Of a DNA stretch of 64,000 nt, positions 34,728-43,224 are shown in pieces. A program made the position numbers and the translations under genes. The DNA is from Maricaulis sp. (GTDB lineage Bacteria; Pseudomonadota; Alphaproteobacteria; Caulobacterales; Maricaulaceae). Below the pieces are notes generated by a model. It was not told the DNA's origin, did no database searches, and saw only the letters and a program-made list of their open reading frames with translations. The stretch covers positions 1-64,000 of the forward strand of contig NZ_JASBRW010000054.1 of assembly GCF_030149235.1 (NCBI RefSeq), written 5' to 3'. How positions within the stretch are numbered: position 1 is the first letter of the stretch; each line of letters opens with the position of its first letter.

Positions 34728-35131
34728 CGCATGCGCCATTCCTGCCAGAGCGAGGCGGCGCTGTGGACGACCGCGGCGAAAGGCAGCATCAGGGCCGTAT
34801 TGAGCGGTTCCATCTGGCCGTAGATCTCGGCCACGCCGGTGACCGCACCGAAGAAGAGGACCGCAAGCGCCGCAATGGCTGCCGCCCGGACCTGCATCTG
34901 GGCCACCATCTCGTCGAGATGGCGCACATAGCGAACCGTTTCATAGCCCCACAGGGCAAGCGGCAGGCAGGTCAACCCAACCAGCGGCCATGTCGCCCCC
35001 GCCGACCAATTATTGATCGACGGGTCGAGGATTTTGTCGATACCGACCACCAGGCCAGTAAAGATCAAAATGAGCACAGCGGCCCGCCAATGGTAACGTC
35101 GGCTGGCGGGGTTGAGCTGGGTCCAGGTCAT
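34724..35131 (-). CDS. Four-helix membrane protein, cassette B
   Basis: 135 residues. Four hydrophobic helices at about 17-33 (AAVLILIFTGLVVGI), 47-64, 82-104 (AAAIAALAVLFFGAVTGVA) and 111-128, with a short charged loop VRYVRHLDEMVAQMQVRA between helices two and three, the same position as the charged loop in the cassette A membrane protein. It overlaps both neighbours by four bases (ATGA) and so is co-translated with the XRE regulator downstream. Likely the direct partner or sensor of that regulator; unproven. Confidence 0.85.
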   Translation of the reverse strand: MTWTQLNPASRRYHWRAAVLILIFTGLVVGIDKILDPSINNWSAGATWPLVGLTCLPLALWGYETVRYVRHLDEMVAQMQVRAAAIAALAVLFFGAVTGVAEIYGQMEPLNTALMLPFAAVVHSAASLWQEWRMR

Positions 35132-35370
35132 TCACGTGTCTCTTTGCCGAATCCCTTGGTGATCAACACCATAATCCGCGCTGCCGCGAGAACGGCAATA
35201 ATGAAACTGGCCAGGACCAGACCTTTCAGCTCAAAGCTGAGCCCAGCGACGAAGTCCCGCAGCGGGCCGAGCCAGGCAATCTCGCCGGACACGAAGGCCC
35301 AGATGCCGAGGAAGACGACCGCGAACACGGCCAGGGATTTCAGGGTCGGGATATCATCATACTTTTCCAT
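35128..35370 (-). CDS. Two-helix membrane protein, cassette B
   Basis: 80 residues from the ATG at 35370 (MEKYDDIPTLKSLAVF). Two transmembrane helices (about 11-28 and 45-66, LVLASFIIAVLAAARIMVLI) and a polar tail GFGKETRE. Overlaps the next gene by four bases and follows the previous one by one base, so it is part of a tightly packed operon. No family recognised. The size and helix count suggest a subunit or regulator of a membrane complex rather than a transporter on its own. Confidence 0.8.
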   Translation of the reverse strand: MEKYDDIPTLKSLAVFAVVFLGIWAFVSGEIAWLGPLRDFVAGLSFELKGLVLASFIIAVLAAARIMVLITKGFGKETRE

Positions 35371-35371
35371 A

Positions 35372-35626
35372 TCAGGCCTCCTTGATGGCTTTCTTGCGCC
35401 CGAACAGGCGGGCAAACAGGGCTTTGCGATTGGCGAAGACGGACCAGCCGCCGATAATGGCCAGCACCCAGATCAGGCCTTCGGTGGCCAGCGCGGCGAT
35501 GGTCACGGCGATGGTCTTGGTGGCGATATCATCGGTGGACTGGAAGGTCGCCACGACACCGACCCAGGCGCCGATACAGACCAGAACGGCTAGGCTGAGC
35601 ACGAGTTTTCGGACTTGTTTGCCCAT
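35372..35626 (-). CDS. Two-helix membrane protein, first gene of cassette B
   Basis: 84 residues from the ATG at 35626 (MGKQVRKLVLSLAVLV), preceded by a strong GAGGAG site. Two transmembrane helices (about 7-25 and 38-62, IAVTIAALATEGLIWVLAIIGG in part) followed by a basic tail (NRKALFARLFGRKKAIKEA). The charged tail after the second helix suggests an inner-membrane protein with cytoplasmic end. It is the promoter-proximal gene of the operon ending in the XRE regulator. Function unknown. Confidence 0.8.
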   Translation of the reverse strand: MGKQVRKLVLSLAVLVCIGAWVGVVATFQSTDDIATKTIAVTIAALATEGLIWVLAIIGGWSVFANRKALFARLFGRKKAIKEA

Positions 35627-36079
35627 CAGTTGATCTCCTCTTCGATGAGATGGTCGATTCAGTGCGGGTGTCGCTACGCGCATTGCTGGCCACGCGGTCG
35701 ATCGGGCACCGGGCATCGGGCATCGGCCGCAGCACACACTCTGAACCGGCTCACGCCACCCCTATGTAAAACTCACTTTCCATTATGTGGAAAGCTCGCT
35801 TTCCGTCAAGGCCCCTTTACACTTTACTGCGAAGGGTCAATTTTGAGTTTTTATTCATGTACTTAAATTTTCGGGCCGGGCTGAACCGCTACAAGACCAG
35901 GCATGAGCAGATAACATCGCCTCATGCACGAACGCATCATGTTGCACACGAGGCTTGCTTTGCCCGGCGCGCGAAACCCGCCGTCGGTGGCTTGAGCAGA
36001 GATGTCGCACTGCAACCGCGCTTTGACGCCGGGCGTGCGCTCCTTAGGCTGTGCTCCGCAAGAGAGGGGCACGCCGACC
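35627..36079. other. Intergenic region between cassette B and the 2OG-oxygenase gene
   Basis: 453 bases with divergent genes at both ends. The part near 35700-35730 has short tandem GGGCATC/GGGCACC-like repeats. The centre (35776-35810) holds the cassette B promoter and repeated CTTTCC elements. The segment 35810-35920 is distinctly AT-rich for this genome. From 35930 on I see only the ribosome-site region (GAGAGGGG, about 36061) of the oxygenase gene. No gene is supported here. Confidence 0.6.
35776..35809 (-). promoter_or_regulatory. Promoter of cassette B with three CTTTCC operator-like half-sites
   Basis: On the minus strand TTGACG (35804-35809) and CATAAT (35782-35787) are spaced by 16 bases, a good sigma-70 promoter reading toward the 35626 gene. 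CTTTCC (35776-35781), GGAAAG (35789-35794) and CTTTCC (35799-35804) alternate across it, forming two overlapping dyads that cover the spacer, -10 edge and -35. This is where a small XRE repressor would block RNA polymerase, so autoregulation by the cassette B regulator is likely. Confidence 0.6.
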
Positions 36080-36850
36080 ATGAACACCACGCCGACGTAC
36101 GAGCTGAAGCTTAATCCGGATCTCGATCCGGCTCAGTTTGCCGCAATCTACAAGCGGGACGGGATCGTGCAGATCCCCAATATTCTCGCTGAAGATACGG
36201 CCAAGGGGCTGCTCGACGTGCTCGTCAACGGCACCCCCTGGCGTCTGGCCTTCCCCAAGCCGTCGGCGACGCCCGGCGGCCGTGACGAAATCGTCTATCT
36301 CAACCGGGACGAGATCGACAAAATGGGCATGGAAGCGGCCAAGGCGGAGATCGACGGGGTCCTGCTGCGGGCGCGCCAGAACTATGGCTACATGTACAAT
36401 GTCTATCCGATGGTCGAGGCCTATACGAATGGCTGGGACCAAGGCCACCCGCTCCACACGGTCACGGAATTCCTCAATTCGCGCGGCTTCCTGGAGTTTG
36501 GCCGGACCGTTATCGGTGCGGATCGCATCACCAAGGCCGACGCCTCGGCAACCCAGTTCGCGCCCGGCCATTTCCTGACCCGCCATATCGATGAAGGCTA
36601 TGACCGAGAGCGCCGCGCCGCCTACACGCTTGGCATGACGCCGGGCTGGCAGACTGATTGGGGCGGCCTGCTGATGTTCCTCGACGACAACCAGGATATC
36701 GAGCGCGCCTACATGCCGCGCTTCAACGTTCTGACCCTGTTTGACGGGACGCGCATCCACTCGGTCAGCCAGGTGGCCGGCTTTGCCGGTGGCGGGCGGG
36801 TGTCGATTACCGGCTGGCTGCGGGACGATCCGCCGGTGACGAACCACTAG
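36080..36850 (+). CDS. 2-oxoglutarate/Fe(II)-dependent oxygenase
   Basis: 256 residues from the ATG at 36080. Prolyl-4-hydroxylase-like dioxygenase: the facial triad is H169-x-D171 in FLTRHIDEGYD and H227 in FDGTRIHSVSQV, and the 2-oxoglutarate-binding arginine is R240 in GGGRVSITGW, all in the expected order and spacing. The N-terminal half (DGIVQIPNIL and following) matches the SM-20/OGFOD-like group that hydroxylates protein prolines. Stands alone. Substrate cannot be read from sequence; ribosomal protein or elongation-factor hydroxylation is known for relatives. Confidence 0.92.
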   Translation: MNTTPTYELKLNPDLDPAQFAAIYKRDGIVQIPNILAEDTAKGLLDVLVNGTPWRLAFPKPSATPGGRDEIVYLNRDEIDKMGMEAAKAEIDGVLLRARQNYGYMYNVYPMVEAYTNGWDQGHPLHTVTEFLNSRGFLEFGRTVIGADRITKADASATQFAPGHFLTRHIDEGYDRERRAAYTLGMTPGWQTDWGGLLMFLDDNQDIERAYMPRFNVLTLFDGTRIHSVSQVAGFAGGGRVSITGWLRDDPPVTNH

Positions 36851-36937
36851 GCTCGCCAAGAGCTGGAATAGACGGGGCGGACCCCGGCGGGCCCGCCCAT
36901 TTTACGGCATGAGCCGCTGTTATTCAGCCGGCTTGGA

Positions 36938-37573
36938 CTACTTGTTCGGCTGCTTGGTGACGCGCAGATAGGGCTTGATGCGCTCATAGCCGGCCGGGAA
37001 GAGCTTGTCGGCCTCGGCATCGGAAATGGACGGCACGACGATGACGTCATCGCCATCGACCCAGTTCACCGGCGTTGCCACCTTGTATTCATCGGTCAGC
37101 TGCAGGCTGTCGATCAGCCGCAGGACTTCGTTGAAGTTCCGGCCGGCGCTGGGCGGATAAGTGAAGGTGGCGCGGATCTTCTTGTTGTTGTCGATGATGT
37201 AGACGGAGCGCACGGTCAGCTTCGGATCAGCGTTCGGATGGATCATCTGATAGAGATCAGAGACCACACGGTCCGGGTCGGCGATGATCGGGAAGTTCAT
37301 CTGGACATTCTGGGTTTCCTCGATGTCCTTGATCCAGCCCTTGTGGTCCTCGACGCTGTCGACGGAAAGGGCGATGGCCTTGGCATTACGCTTGGCGAAC
37401 TCGTCTTTCAGCTTGGCGGTGAAGCCCAGCTCGGTCGTGCACACCGGGGTGTAATCGGCCGGGTGGGAGAAGAAGACGACCCAATTATCGCCGATCCAGT
37501 TGTGAAAATTGATCGGACCTTCATTGGTTTCGATGTCGAAGTCCGGTGCGATATCGCCTAGCAAGAGACCCAT
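36938..37573 (-). CDS. 1-Cys peroxiredoxin (Prx6-like)
   Basis: Reduces hydrogen peroxide and organic peroxides in the cytoplasm. 211 residues, usual for the Prx6 group. The peroxidatic cysteine is C45 in ADYTPVCTTELG, with catalytic T42 and P43 before it, and the supporting arginine is expected in VRSVYIIDNNKKIRATFTYP (about 131-150, quoted in part), followed by NVDGDDVIV-type VNWVDGDDVIVVP typical of 1-Cys members. No resolving cysteine is visible. Convergent with the oxygenase gene. Confidence 0.95.
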   Translation of the reverse strand: MGLLLGDIAPDFDIETNEGPINFHNWIGDNWVVFFSHPADYTPVCTTELGFTAKLKDEFAKRNAKAIALSVDSVEDHKGWIKDIEETQNVQMNFPIIADPDRVVSDLYQMIHPNADPKLTVRSVYIIDNNKKIRATFTYPPSAGRNFNEVLRLIDSLQLTDEYKVATPVNWVDGDDVIVVPSISDAEADKLFPAGYERIKPYLRVTKQPNK

Positions 37574-37711
37574 GGTGCGCTCCTTGAAGTTTTACAGCGG
37601 GGAAAAACAGCGTAGACCTAGGTGAGCCTCCTGCAGCGCGTTTGCAAGGGGCGAAGCGGTATAGCGACCCAATTGACTGGGGTAATGACGGCCTCTGGCC
37701 CGGCGAGGATC

Positions 37712-38200
37712 ATGGATCGACTTCTCATATTGATGCGTCATGCCAAGGCCGTGGACCGACTCGAAGCCGAGGACGACTTTCAGCGCGGCCTGACAGCACG
37801 TGGCCGTTCCGACAGTGAAGATGCCGGTCGGCTGTTTGCCGAACAGGGCCTGGAAGTTGATCTGGCCCTGGTTTCACCGGCCTGGCGTACGCGCCAAACC
37901 TTCGACCTGATCGCGCCGGCACTCGGCGCACCCGCGATCGAGGATCCAATGGCGCTCTACCATGCCAGCGACACCATGATCGAACGTGCCGTCAAAACCG
38001 CTTTCGAGCAGGTCAGCCGGATAGCCGTTGTCGGTCACAACCCGGGTATCGGCGCGCTGGCCCATGCCCTCGCCGCCAAGGCCGGTGCCGCAGGCCAGCT
38101 TCCTGGCGGTTACCCCACCGCTGCCGCTGCAGCCTTCTCGCTCAGCGGCGAGGGGCTGGATGAGCCCAGGCTGGTCGCGCTCTTCAATCCCAAAGATTGA
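37712..38200 (+). CDS. SixA-like histidine phosphatase
   Basis: 162 residues from the ATG at 37712 (MDRLLILMRHAKA) with GAGG upstream. The catalytic motif is LMRHAKA (H10; the RHG variant RHA typical of SixA), with the second histidine in VVGHNPGIGALAHAL and a conserved SPAWRTRQTFD segment. SixA proteins dephosphorylate phosphohistidine in phosphorelay or PTS proteins, but small members of the family act on various phosphate esters. Divergent from the peroxiredoxin gene. Stand-alone. Confidence 0.92.
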   Translation: MDRLLILMRHAKAVDRLEAEDDFQRGLTARGRSDSEDAGRLFAEQGLEVDLALVSPAWRTRQTFDLIAPALGAPAIEDPMALYHASDTMIERAVKTAFEQVSRIAVVGHNPGIGALAHALAAKAGAAGQLPGGYPTAAAAAFSLSGEGLDEPRLVALFNPKD

Positions 38201-38262
38201 GCGCCATTCCATCTTTTCCTCTGCAACGCTAAGCTCCCGTTCTCGAACCGGGGGGATCGTTC

Positions 38263-39903
38263 ATGCGTGGATTATTGTCTACCGCCATTCTGGCACTGGG
38301 TCTGGGTCTCACCGGCTGCGCGTCCTTGCCCATAACCGGTGATGGCGGTGCATCGTCAGCACCTCCTCCCCCTCCTCCTCCTCCTCCTCCTCCGCCGCCG
38401 CCGCCGCCGCCCGAGCCGGACCTTCCGGTGGAAGCGGCGCAACCGCCGGATGATGACGTGGTCGACTGGGATGAGATCTTGTCCGACACGACCGGTGCTG
38501 CGGGCGATAGCGGCCTCGGCATGACCGGTTCCGGCCAGGGCGGTGGGGGCAGTGGCATTAGCCCCACTTTCGGCTCGATCGGGTCCATTGGAAGTGGCGG
38601 CAGGGGCTCTGCTGCCGGCTTCGACGGGACGCAATATCTCTCCGATGATTGTTACTCCCGGGCCTCTGGCGATACCGCTTCCGGTGAAGGCTACACCTGC
38701 ATAACCCTGCTCTACGGGACCAATCGCGCTCCGCTCAGTGACTTCGGAGCAAGGCTCGACGAGCAGGAGGCCTACAGCGTACGGCCAGACCCGAAATGCG
38801 AGCCCGGCCTGGTTGAAGCGGGAGAGCGCTACTGCCATCTCGGCCTGATGACCATCACCGTACCGGACAGCCGGCAGCGCGGCGACCGGATCAATGCGGT
38901 GCCGCGGGATGCCCGCGAGGTCAGCGACCGACAGCGACGCCGTCTCTTCTCGGTCTGGGATTATGAAGAGCTCAACGCCGACGCCTTTTCCGATCTCGCC
39001 ACGCAAATGCTCGATGACGCTGTTGGCGAGATGAATGGCGAGTATGACAACCAGGCCATCATCTTCATTCACGGCTTCAATGTTCGCTTCCGCGATGCCG
39101 CCTTCCGCGCCGCGCAGATGAAGTATGACCTCGATTTTCCGGGGCCGGTCCTGTTCTACTCGTGGCCGGCCAATGGCTCGGTCATGCACTATCTCTCGGA
39201 CATGGACGATGCCGATCTCAGCGTTGACGGTCTGGTAGACTTCCTGCGTCTCGCCCGCCGCTCCTTGCCCGATGCCGAATTGAATATCGTGGCCCATTCC
39301 ATGGGTACACGGGTCTTCGCCCAGGCGCTGAACCGGCTTGCGATGGTCGATCCCGAGTTCGAGATGAACCATGTTTTCTTCGCGTCCGGCGACCTCGACC
39401 GCAATCTCTTCGTCGAGTGGGTTCAACCCGCAGCGCCGATGATGAACAGTCTGACTCTGTACACCTCAGGGTCTGACGTCGCGGTCGCGAGCTCCCAGCT
39501 ATTGCGCAATCTGTTTCCGGCCCGCGGCGAAGACCTCGACCGCAAATCGCGCATCGGCTTCTACCCGGAGAATGCGCACCCGCCGGTATTCGGCTTCGGC
39601 GTGGGCCCGGGTGGCCTGCAGCCGCAGACCATCGACATGACGCGCAGCCATTTCTCCTTCCTCGGCTTCGCGACCCGGTACCTTCTGCGCCGCGCCCGCC
39701 TCGGGCATTCCGACTATATGGAGCGCACACCAATCATCGAGGACATGAGCTGTATCCTTCGCTTCGGCGCCAGCGCTCCGGATACGCGGCATTCCGGCAT
39801 GTCACCGACCACCGACACGGAGGAGGCGGTGTACTGGCACTTCACCGACCGCGGCGAGCCCTCGCCACAATGCCCACCAACCCGGGAAAATGATTCGCCT
39901 TAA
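38263..39903 (+). CDS. Lipoprotein alpha/beta hydrolase (DUF900) with 17-proline tract
   Basis: 546 residues. A lipoprotein signal peptide ends at LTGCAS (cleavage before C19). Then comes an unbroken run of 17 prolines (residues 34-50), encoded by CCT/CCG/CCC triplets, and a low-complexity Gly/Ser linker (about 85-120). The catalytic part (about 145-520) is a DUF900-type alpha/beta hydrolase: IIFIHGFNVRF (about 266-276), the nucleophile elbow NIVAHSMGTRVFAQAL with AHSMG, and FASGDLDRNLF. Enzyme would face the periplasm on a membrane anchor; substrate unknown. The run of prolines probably requires EF-P during translation. Confidence 0.9.
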   Translation: MRGLLSTAILALGLGLTGCASLPITGDGGASSAPPPPPPPPPPPPPPPPPEPDLPVEAAQPPDDDVVDWDEILSDTTGAAGDSGLGMTGSGQGGGGSGISPTFGSIGSIGSGGRGSAAGFDGTQYLSDDCYSRASGDTASGEGYTCITLLYGTNRAPLSDFGARLDEQEAYSVRPDPKCEPGLVEAGERYCHLGLMTITVPDSRQRGDRINAVPRDAREVSDRQRRRLFSVWDYEELNADAFSDLATQMLDDAVGEMNGEYDNQAIIFIHGFNVRFRDAAFRAAQMKYDLDFPGPVLFYSWPANGSVMHYLSDMDDADLSVDGLVDFLRLARRSLPDAELNIVAHSMGTRVFAQALNRLAMVDPEFEMNHVFFASGDLDRNLFVEWVQPAAPMMNSLTLYTSGSDVAVASSQLLRNLFPARGEDLDRKSRIGFYPENAHPPVFGFGVGPGGLQPQTIDMTRSHFSFLGFATRYLLRRARLGHSDYMERTPIIEDMSCILRFGASAPDTRHSGMSPTTDTEEAVYWHFTDRGEPSPQCPPTRENDSP

Positions 39904-40007
39904 GGTTGCAATTATTCTAAACTCGCCCGATGAAGGCGAGAACTCATAGAGCGAGCGGCGCGTCGCAACCATGCGCCAGTGCAAGCATACCGGCTTACGG
40001 CCACAAT

Positions 40008-41405
40008 ATGTCGGCCCGCTCTTTGCGCGACCGCTTGTGGACGCGGGAGGCCGCCAACGGACTTAGTCGCAAGCAGCCGCAGGCCAGCGCCCGGCTCGGG
40101 CTCAACCCGGGACAGGTCTGGGCGCTTCTGGTCCTGGGCCTGGGCCTTGTCGTCTTGCTTATGTCCAACAATGTGCCCGCCTGGGGTTTCGGGCTCGGGC
40201 TTGGCTTTGCCAGCATCATCGCGCTGCGCCTCTACGCCTGCTGCCTGAACGCCGGGCCGCAGCAGTTCCCGAAACGGGCCGGACACACCCTGCCGCGCGC
40301 CACCATCCTGGTCGCCGCTTATCGCGAAGCCGGTGTGATCGGGGGGCTGATCGAGGCCTTGAAACGCATCGACTATCCACGCGATCAGCTGGAGATCAAA
40401 ATCCTGCTCGAGGCCGACGATACGGAAACCTGGCTTGCAGCCCTCGCCGCCGGGCTCGATCCTCGCTTTGAGCTGGTTCGCGTCCCGGCCGGCGCTCCGC
40501 AAACCAAGCCCAGGGCGCTCAATTTCGGGCTTCGGCGCAGTCGTGGCGAGATCATCACCATACTCGACGCTGAAGACCACCCGCATCCCGGACAATTGCG
40601 CGAAGCGGCGGAATATTTCGCCGCCGCGGATCCGAGCCTGGCCTGCCTGCAGGCCCCGCTCAACTGGTATAATCACAGCTCCTGCTGGCTCGCCCGGCAG
40701 TTCGCGCTGGAATATGCCGCGCACTTCCTGGTCCTGCTCCCGGCCTATATCCGCCTCGGCTGGCCGATCCCGCTAGGCGGCACGAGCAACTACTTTCGCC
40801 GGGACGCTCTGCGCAAGGTCGGTGCCTGGGACGCGTTCAATGTCACCGAGGACGCCGATCTCGGCTTCCGCCTCTACCGGGGCGGTTATCGGTTCGGGCT
40901 GATAACATGCCCCACGCTTGAAGAAGCGCCGGAACGGTGTTGGCCCTGGATCAAGCAACGCACCCGGTGGCTCAAGGGTTACGCCCAGACCCTGGCTGTT
41001 CAAACACGCATGTCCGGCACGCACATCCGGTCCGTTCCCTGGCTCGCCCTGGCTCTGACCTTGGGAGCGGCGGTCGCCTCGGCGCTTTTGCACCTGCCCC
41101 TCGCCCTCTTCACCCTTGGCCGCATCGCCAGCGCGGGCACGCCAGATCTTGCAGAGATCGCCATACTCGGATTTCTGATCGCCAGTTATGGCGCCGCAAT
41201 CGCCTGTGCTGGCCTAGGAATGCGGCGGGCCGGCCTGCCGTTTCGGCTCATCGACCTCCTCAGCATGCCGCTTTACTGGCCCCTGCAAACGATAGCAGCC
41301 CTTCGCGCAGTGTGGGAATTGATCGTACGGCCGTTTTACTGGGATAAGACGGAGCACGGCCAAACGGACGCAAAAGCATGCATCTCGACCTCACGCCCAC
41401 CCTGA
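40008..41405 (+). CDS. Membrane-bound family 2 glycosyltransferase (cellulose-synthase-like)
   Basis: 465 residues from the ATG at 40008; an in-frame ATG at 39930 would add 26 residues and cannot be excluded, since neither start has a strong ribosome site. Two N-terminal transmembrane helices, a GT-A domain with ATILVAAYREAGVIGGL, the metal/nucleotide site DAEDHPHPG, the acceptor-site acid in VTEDADLGFRLYRGG and the processivity-type motif KQRTRWLKGY (QxxRW variant), then three C-terminal helices. Processive synthesis of a polysaccharide across the inner membrane is likely. A small membrane protein gene overlaps its end. Confidence 0.92.
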   Translation: MSARSLRDRLWTREAANGLSRKQPQASARLGLNPGQVWALLVLGLGLVVLLMSNNVPAWGFGLGLGFASIIALRLYACCLNAGPQQFPKRAGHTLPRATILVAAYREAGVIGGLIEALKRIDYPRDQLEIKILLEADDTETWLAALAAGLDPRFELVRVPAGAPQTKPRALNFGLRRSRGEIITILDAEDHPHPGQLREAAEYFAAADPSLACLQAPLNWYNHSSCWLARQFALEYAAHFLVLLPAYIRLGWPIPLGGTSNYFRRDALRKVGAWDAFNVTEDADLGFRLYRGGYRFGLITCPTLEEAPERCWPWIKQRTRWLKGYAQTLAVQTRMSGTHIRSVPWLALALTLGAAVASALLHLPLALFTLGRIASAGTPDLAEIAILGFLIASYGAAIACAGLGMRRAGLPFRLIDLLSMPLYWPLQTIAALRAVWELIVRPFYWDKTEHGQTDAKACISTSRPP

Positions 41406-41602
41406 TCCTGCTCGCTCTGGGCATTGGCCTGTTTGTCCTGGCCCGCTGGAAATCAGCGCAACCGGCCCGCCCCGAACTCGGCCCGCGCATGATCCCCTGG
41501 ACATTGGTGGCCGTGTTGTCCGGCACTCTGGCCATGTTGATGCTGATCAATCTGGCTGTTCTGGGCGGGCTTGATTTCAGCGAAGGCCGCCCCCGGCTCT
41601 GA
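41378..41602 (+). CDS. Small two-helix membrane protein overlapping the glycosyltransferase gene
   Basis: 74 residues whose first 28 bases overlap the end of the glycosyltransferase gene in another frame. Two hydrophobic helices (about 5-22, TLILLALGIGLFVLAR; and about 39-66, WTLVAVLSGTLAMLMLINLA) and a proline-rich end EGRPRL. The overlap argues for co-expression. No family recognised; it could be an auxiliary subunit for polysaccharide synthesis. Confidence 0.7.
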   Translation: MHLDLTPTLILLALGIGLFVLARWKSAQPARPELGPRMIPWTLVAVLSGTLAMLMLINLAVLGGLDFSEGRPRL

Positions 41603-41735
41603 GGCAGGCTGCCCCCAGGCCCAGCAGAAAACCGGCGCAAGTCTTGGTTTTCGTTTGGAAGCCCAAGGCAACATGGTTACCGTTCACACGAGGGACCTCG
41701 TGATTCATCGCAATGCCCGGAAGGGGGGAATTTCC

Positions 41736-42665
41736 ATGTCTATTCGCCAACATCTTCAAACCGGATTGGCCGCTCTGGCCCTGACGGCCGCGCTGGGCGG
41801 CACAGCCCTGGCGCAGAATTACTCACTGCCGCCAGCCTTCGGCTCGATCCAGCTACGCTCTGGTTTCATCCCGGATCCGCATTATCGCAACCTGACCGCA
41901 GGCGGCTCGCTGCGCGCCCAGGACCGGTTCTCCAACTGCCGCGGCTATATCGCCAATGCGCCGGACTATTCGCTCTATTACACGGCTGGCTCCCAGGACC
42001 TGTTCATCAATGTCGATAGCGAGCGCGACACGACGCTGGTCATCAATGGCCCAGACGGCCGCTGGTATTGCGATGATGACGGCGCCGATCATGCCCTGAA
42101 TCCGCTGCTCTATTGGGGCGCCCCGCAATCGGGCCGATACGATATCTGGGTCGGAACCTACAGCCAGGGCGCCGGCGTGCCAGCGACCCTGTTCATTTCA
42201 GAACTCGGCGAGCACACGGTGGAGAGCGCCGGCGTCGTCCGCCGCAATTATACCCAGGTGGATATTTCCCGCCCGGCCGTGTTCGGCAATGTCACGCTGA
42301 ATGGCGGTTTCCTGCCGGATCCGCATCGCGTGCCGCTGACCGCAGGCGGGCCGCTGCAAGCGAGCTCGATCAGCTCCAGCTGCCGCGGCTATGTCACCAG
42401 CGCGCCGAGCATTCAGCTGACCTATAACGGCTATGGCAGCATGCACATCTATACCGAAGGCAATAGCGACACGACTCTGGCTGTGAACGGCCCCGATGGT
42501 CGCTGGTATTGCAATGATGATGGCGGCAGCGGCGTCAATGCCGGCCTCAGCCTCAGCGGGAACGGCGTCTATGACGTCTATGTCGGCACCTATGGGTCGA
42601 GCCGGGCGGCGACGACATTGATGTTCTCGGAAATCCAGCTGGGCTATAATCCAAGCCCGAAATAA
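41736..42665 (+). CDS. Exported protein of two tandem PPC-like domains
   Basis: 309 residues from the ATG at 41736, behind AAGGGGGG. A signal peptide ends at ALA26. The mature protein is a duplication: repeat A (about 32-165) and repeat B (about 185-305), each with xxGSIQLxxGFxPDPHxxxLTAGG, an SNCRGY/SSCRGY box, DTTLVINGPDGRWYCDDD or DTTLAVNGPDGRWYCNDD, and YDIWVGTY/YDVYVGTY. Each resembles the bacterial pre-peptidase C-terminal (PPC) domain, a beta sandwich usually attached to secreted proteases, but no catalytic domain is present. Each repeat has two cysteines, likely a disulfide. Role unknown; a surface or binding protein is likely. Confidence 0.85.
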   Translation: MSIRQHLQTGLAALALTAALGGTALAQNYSLPPAFGSIQLRSGFIPDPHYRNLTAGGSLRAQDRFSNCRGYIANAPDYSLYYTAGSQDLFINVDSERDTTLVINGPDGRWYCDDDGADHALNPLLYWGAPQSGRYDIWVGTYSQGAGVPATLFISELGEHTVESAGVVRRNYTQVDISRPAVFGNVTLNGGFLPDPHRVPLTAGGPLQASSISSSCRGYVTSAPSIQLTYNGYGSMHIYTEGNSDTTLAVNGPDGRWYCNDDGGSGVNAGLSLSGNGVYDVYVGTYGSSRAATTLMFSEIQLGYNPSPK

Positions 42666-42696
42666 CGCGGTTCAGCCCATGGCTTCGACGCCCGGC

Positions 42697-43074
42697 TCAG
42701 GATAGCCGGGTGTCGAGCCAGCTGACCGCACTTTGGCGGTCGTCAAAAATCTCGACATCCTGGCCCCAATCGACTGCAGCGGACCGAATGGCTTTCTCGC
42801 GGAGCGCCCGAAATCCGGGCGGACCGACATAGGCGATCGGAAACCCTTCCGGCAGGGCTGCAAGGCCGTCGACCCAAAGCTCCTCCGCCAACTCCTGGCT
42901 GTCGTAAAGCCCAGCTTGGCTGGCATCGATTATGACGCCCCGCAAAACACCGCGTTCGATCATTTCCCGGCCGGCCACCACAGCAGCCGCGAGGTCAGTG
43001 CGGCCGACCTGATCATCCCATATCGCGAGGAATGCGCCTTTTTCGTCGAGCTGGTTGAACTGGATTGCATGCAT
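42697..43074 (-). CDS. SpoIIAA/STAS-like small protein, unknown function
   Basis: 125 residues. Alternating strand and helix composition with DQVGRTDLAAAVVAGREMI, GVIIDASQAGLYDSQELAEE (about 46-65) and a final FDDRQSAVSWLDTRL. The last motif and overall length resemble SpoIIAA-like (STAS-related) proteins of alphaproteobacteria, but the match is loose. Start is the ATG at 43074; no strong ribosome site is visible. Convergent with the PPC protein gene, with a 31-base gap. Confidence 0.65.
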   Translation of the reverse strand: MHAIQFNQLDEKGAFLAIWDDQVGRTDLAAAVVAGREMIERGVLRGVIIDASQAGLYDSQELAEELWVDGLAALPEGFPIAYVGPPGFRALREKAIRSAAVDWGQDVEIFDDRQSAVSWLDTRLS

Positions 43075-43224
43075 CGAATGGCTCGATCCGGCTATTTTTC
43101 AGGCGTTGTTGCCGCCCATCTTCGGGACGACGGTCGAATACCAGCCCCTTATCCTTTCTACGGGCGCCGCAGTAAATACGGCGCGCACACGGCGCACCTC
43201 ACAATGCGGTGGCACAGGATCAAG

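Noticed and set aside
36875-36904. GC-rich dyad followed by ATTTTA after the oxygenase gene as a terminator
   Set aside because: The strongest part is a gapless 12-base palindrome (36886-36897) that cannot form a loop; the alternative stem is short.
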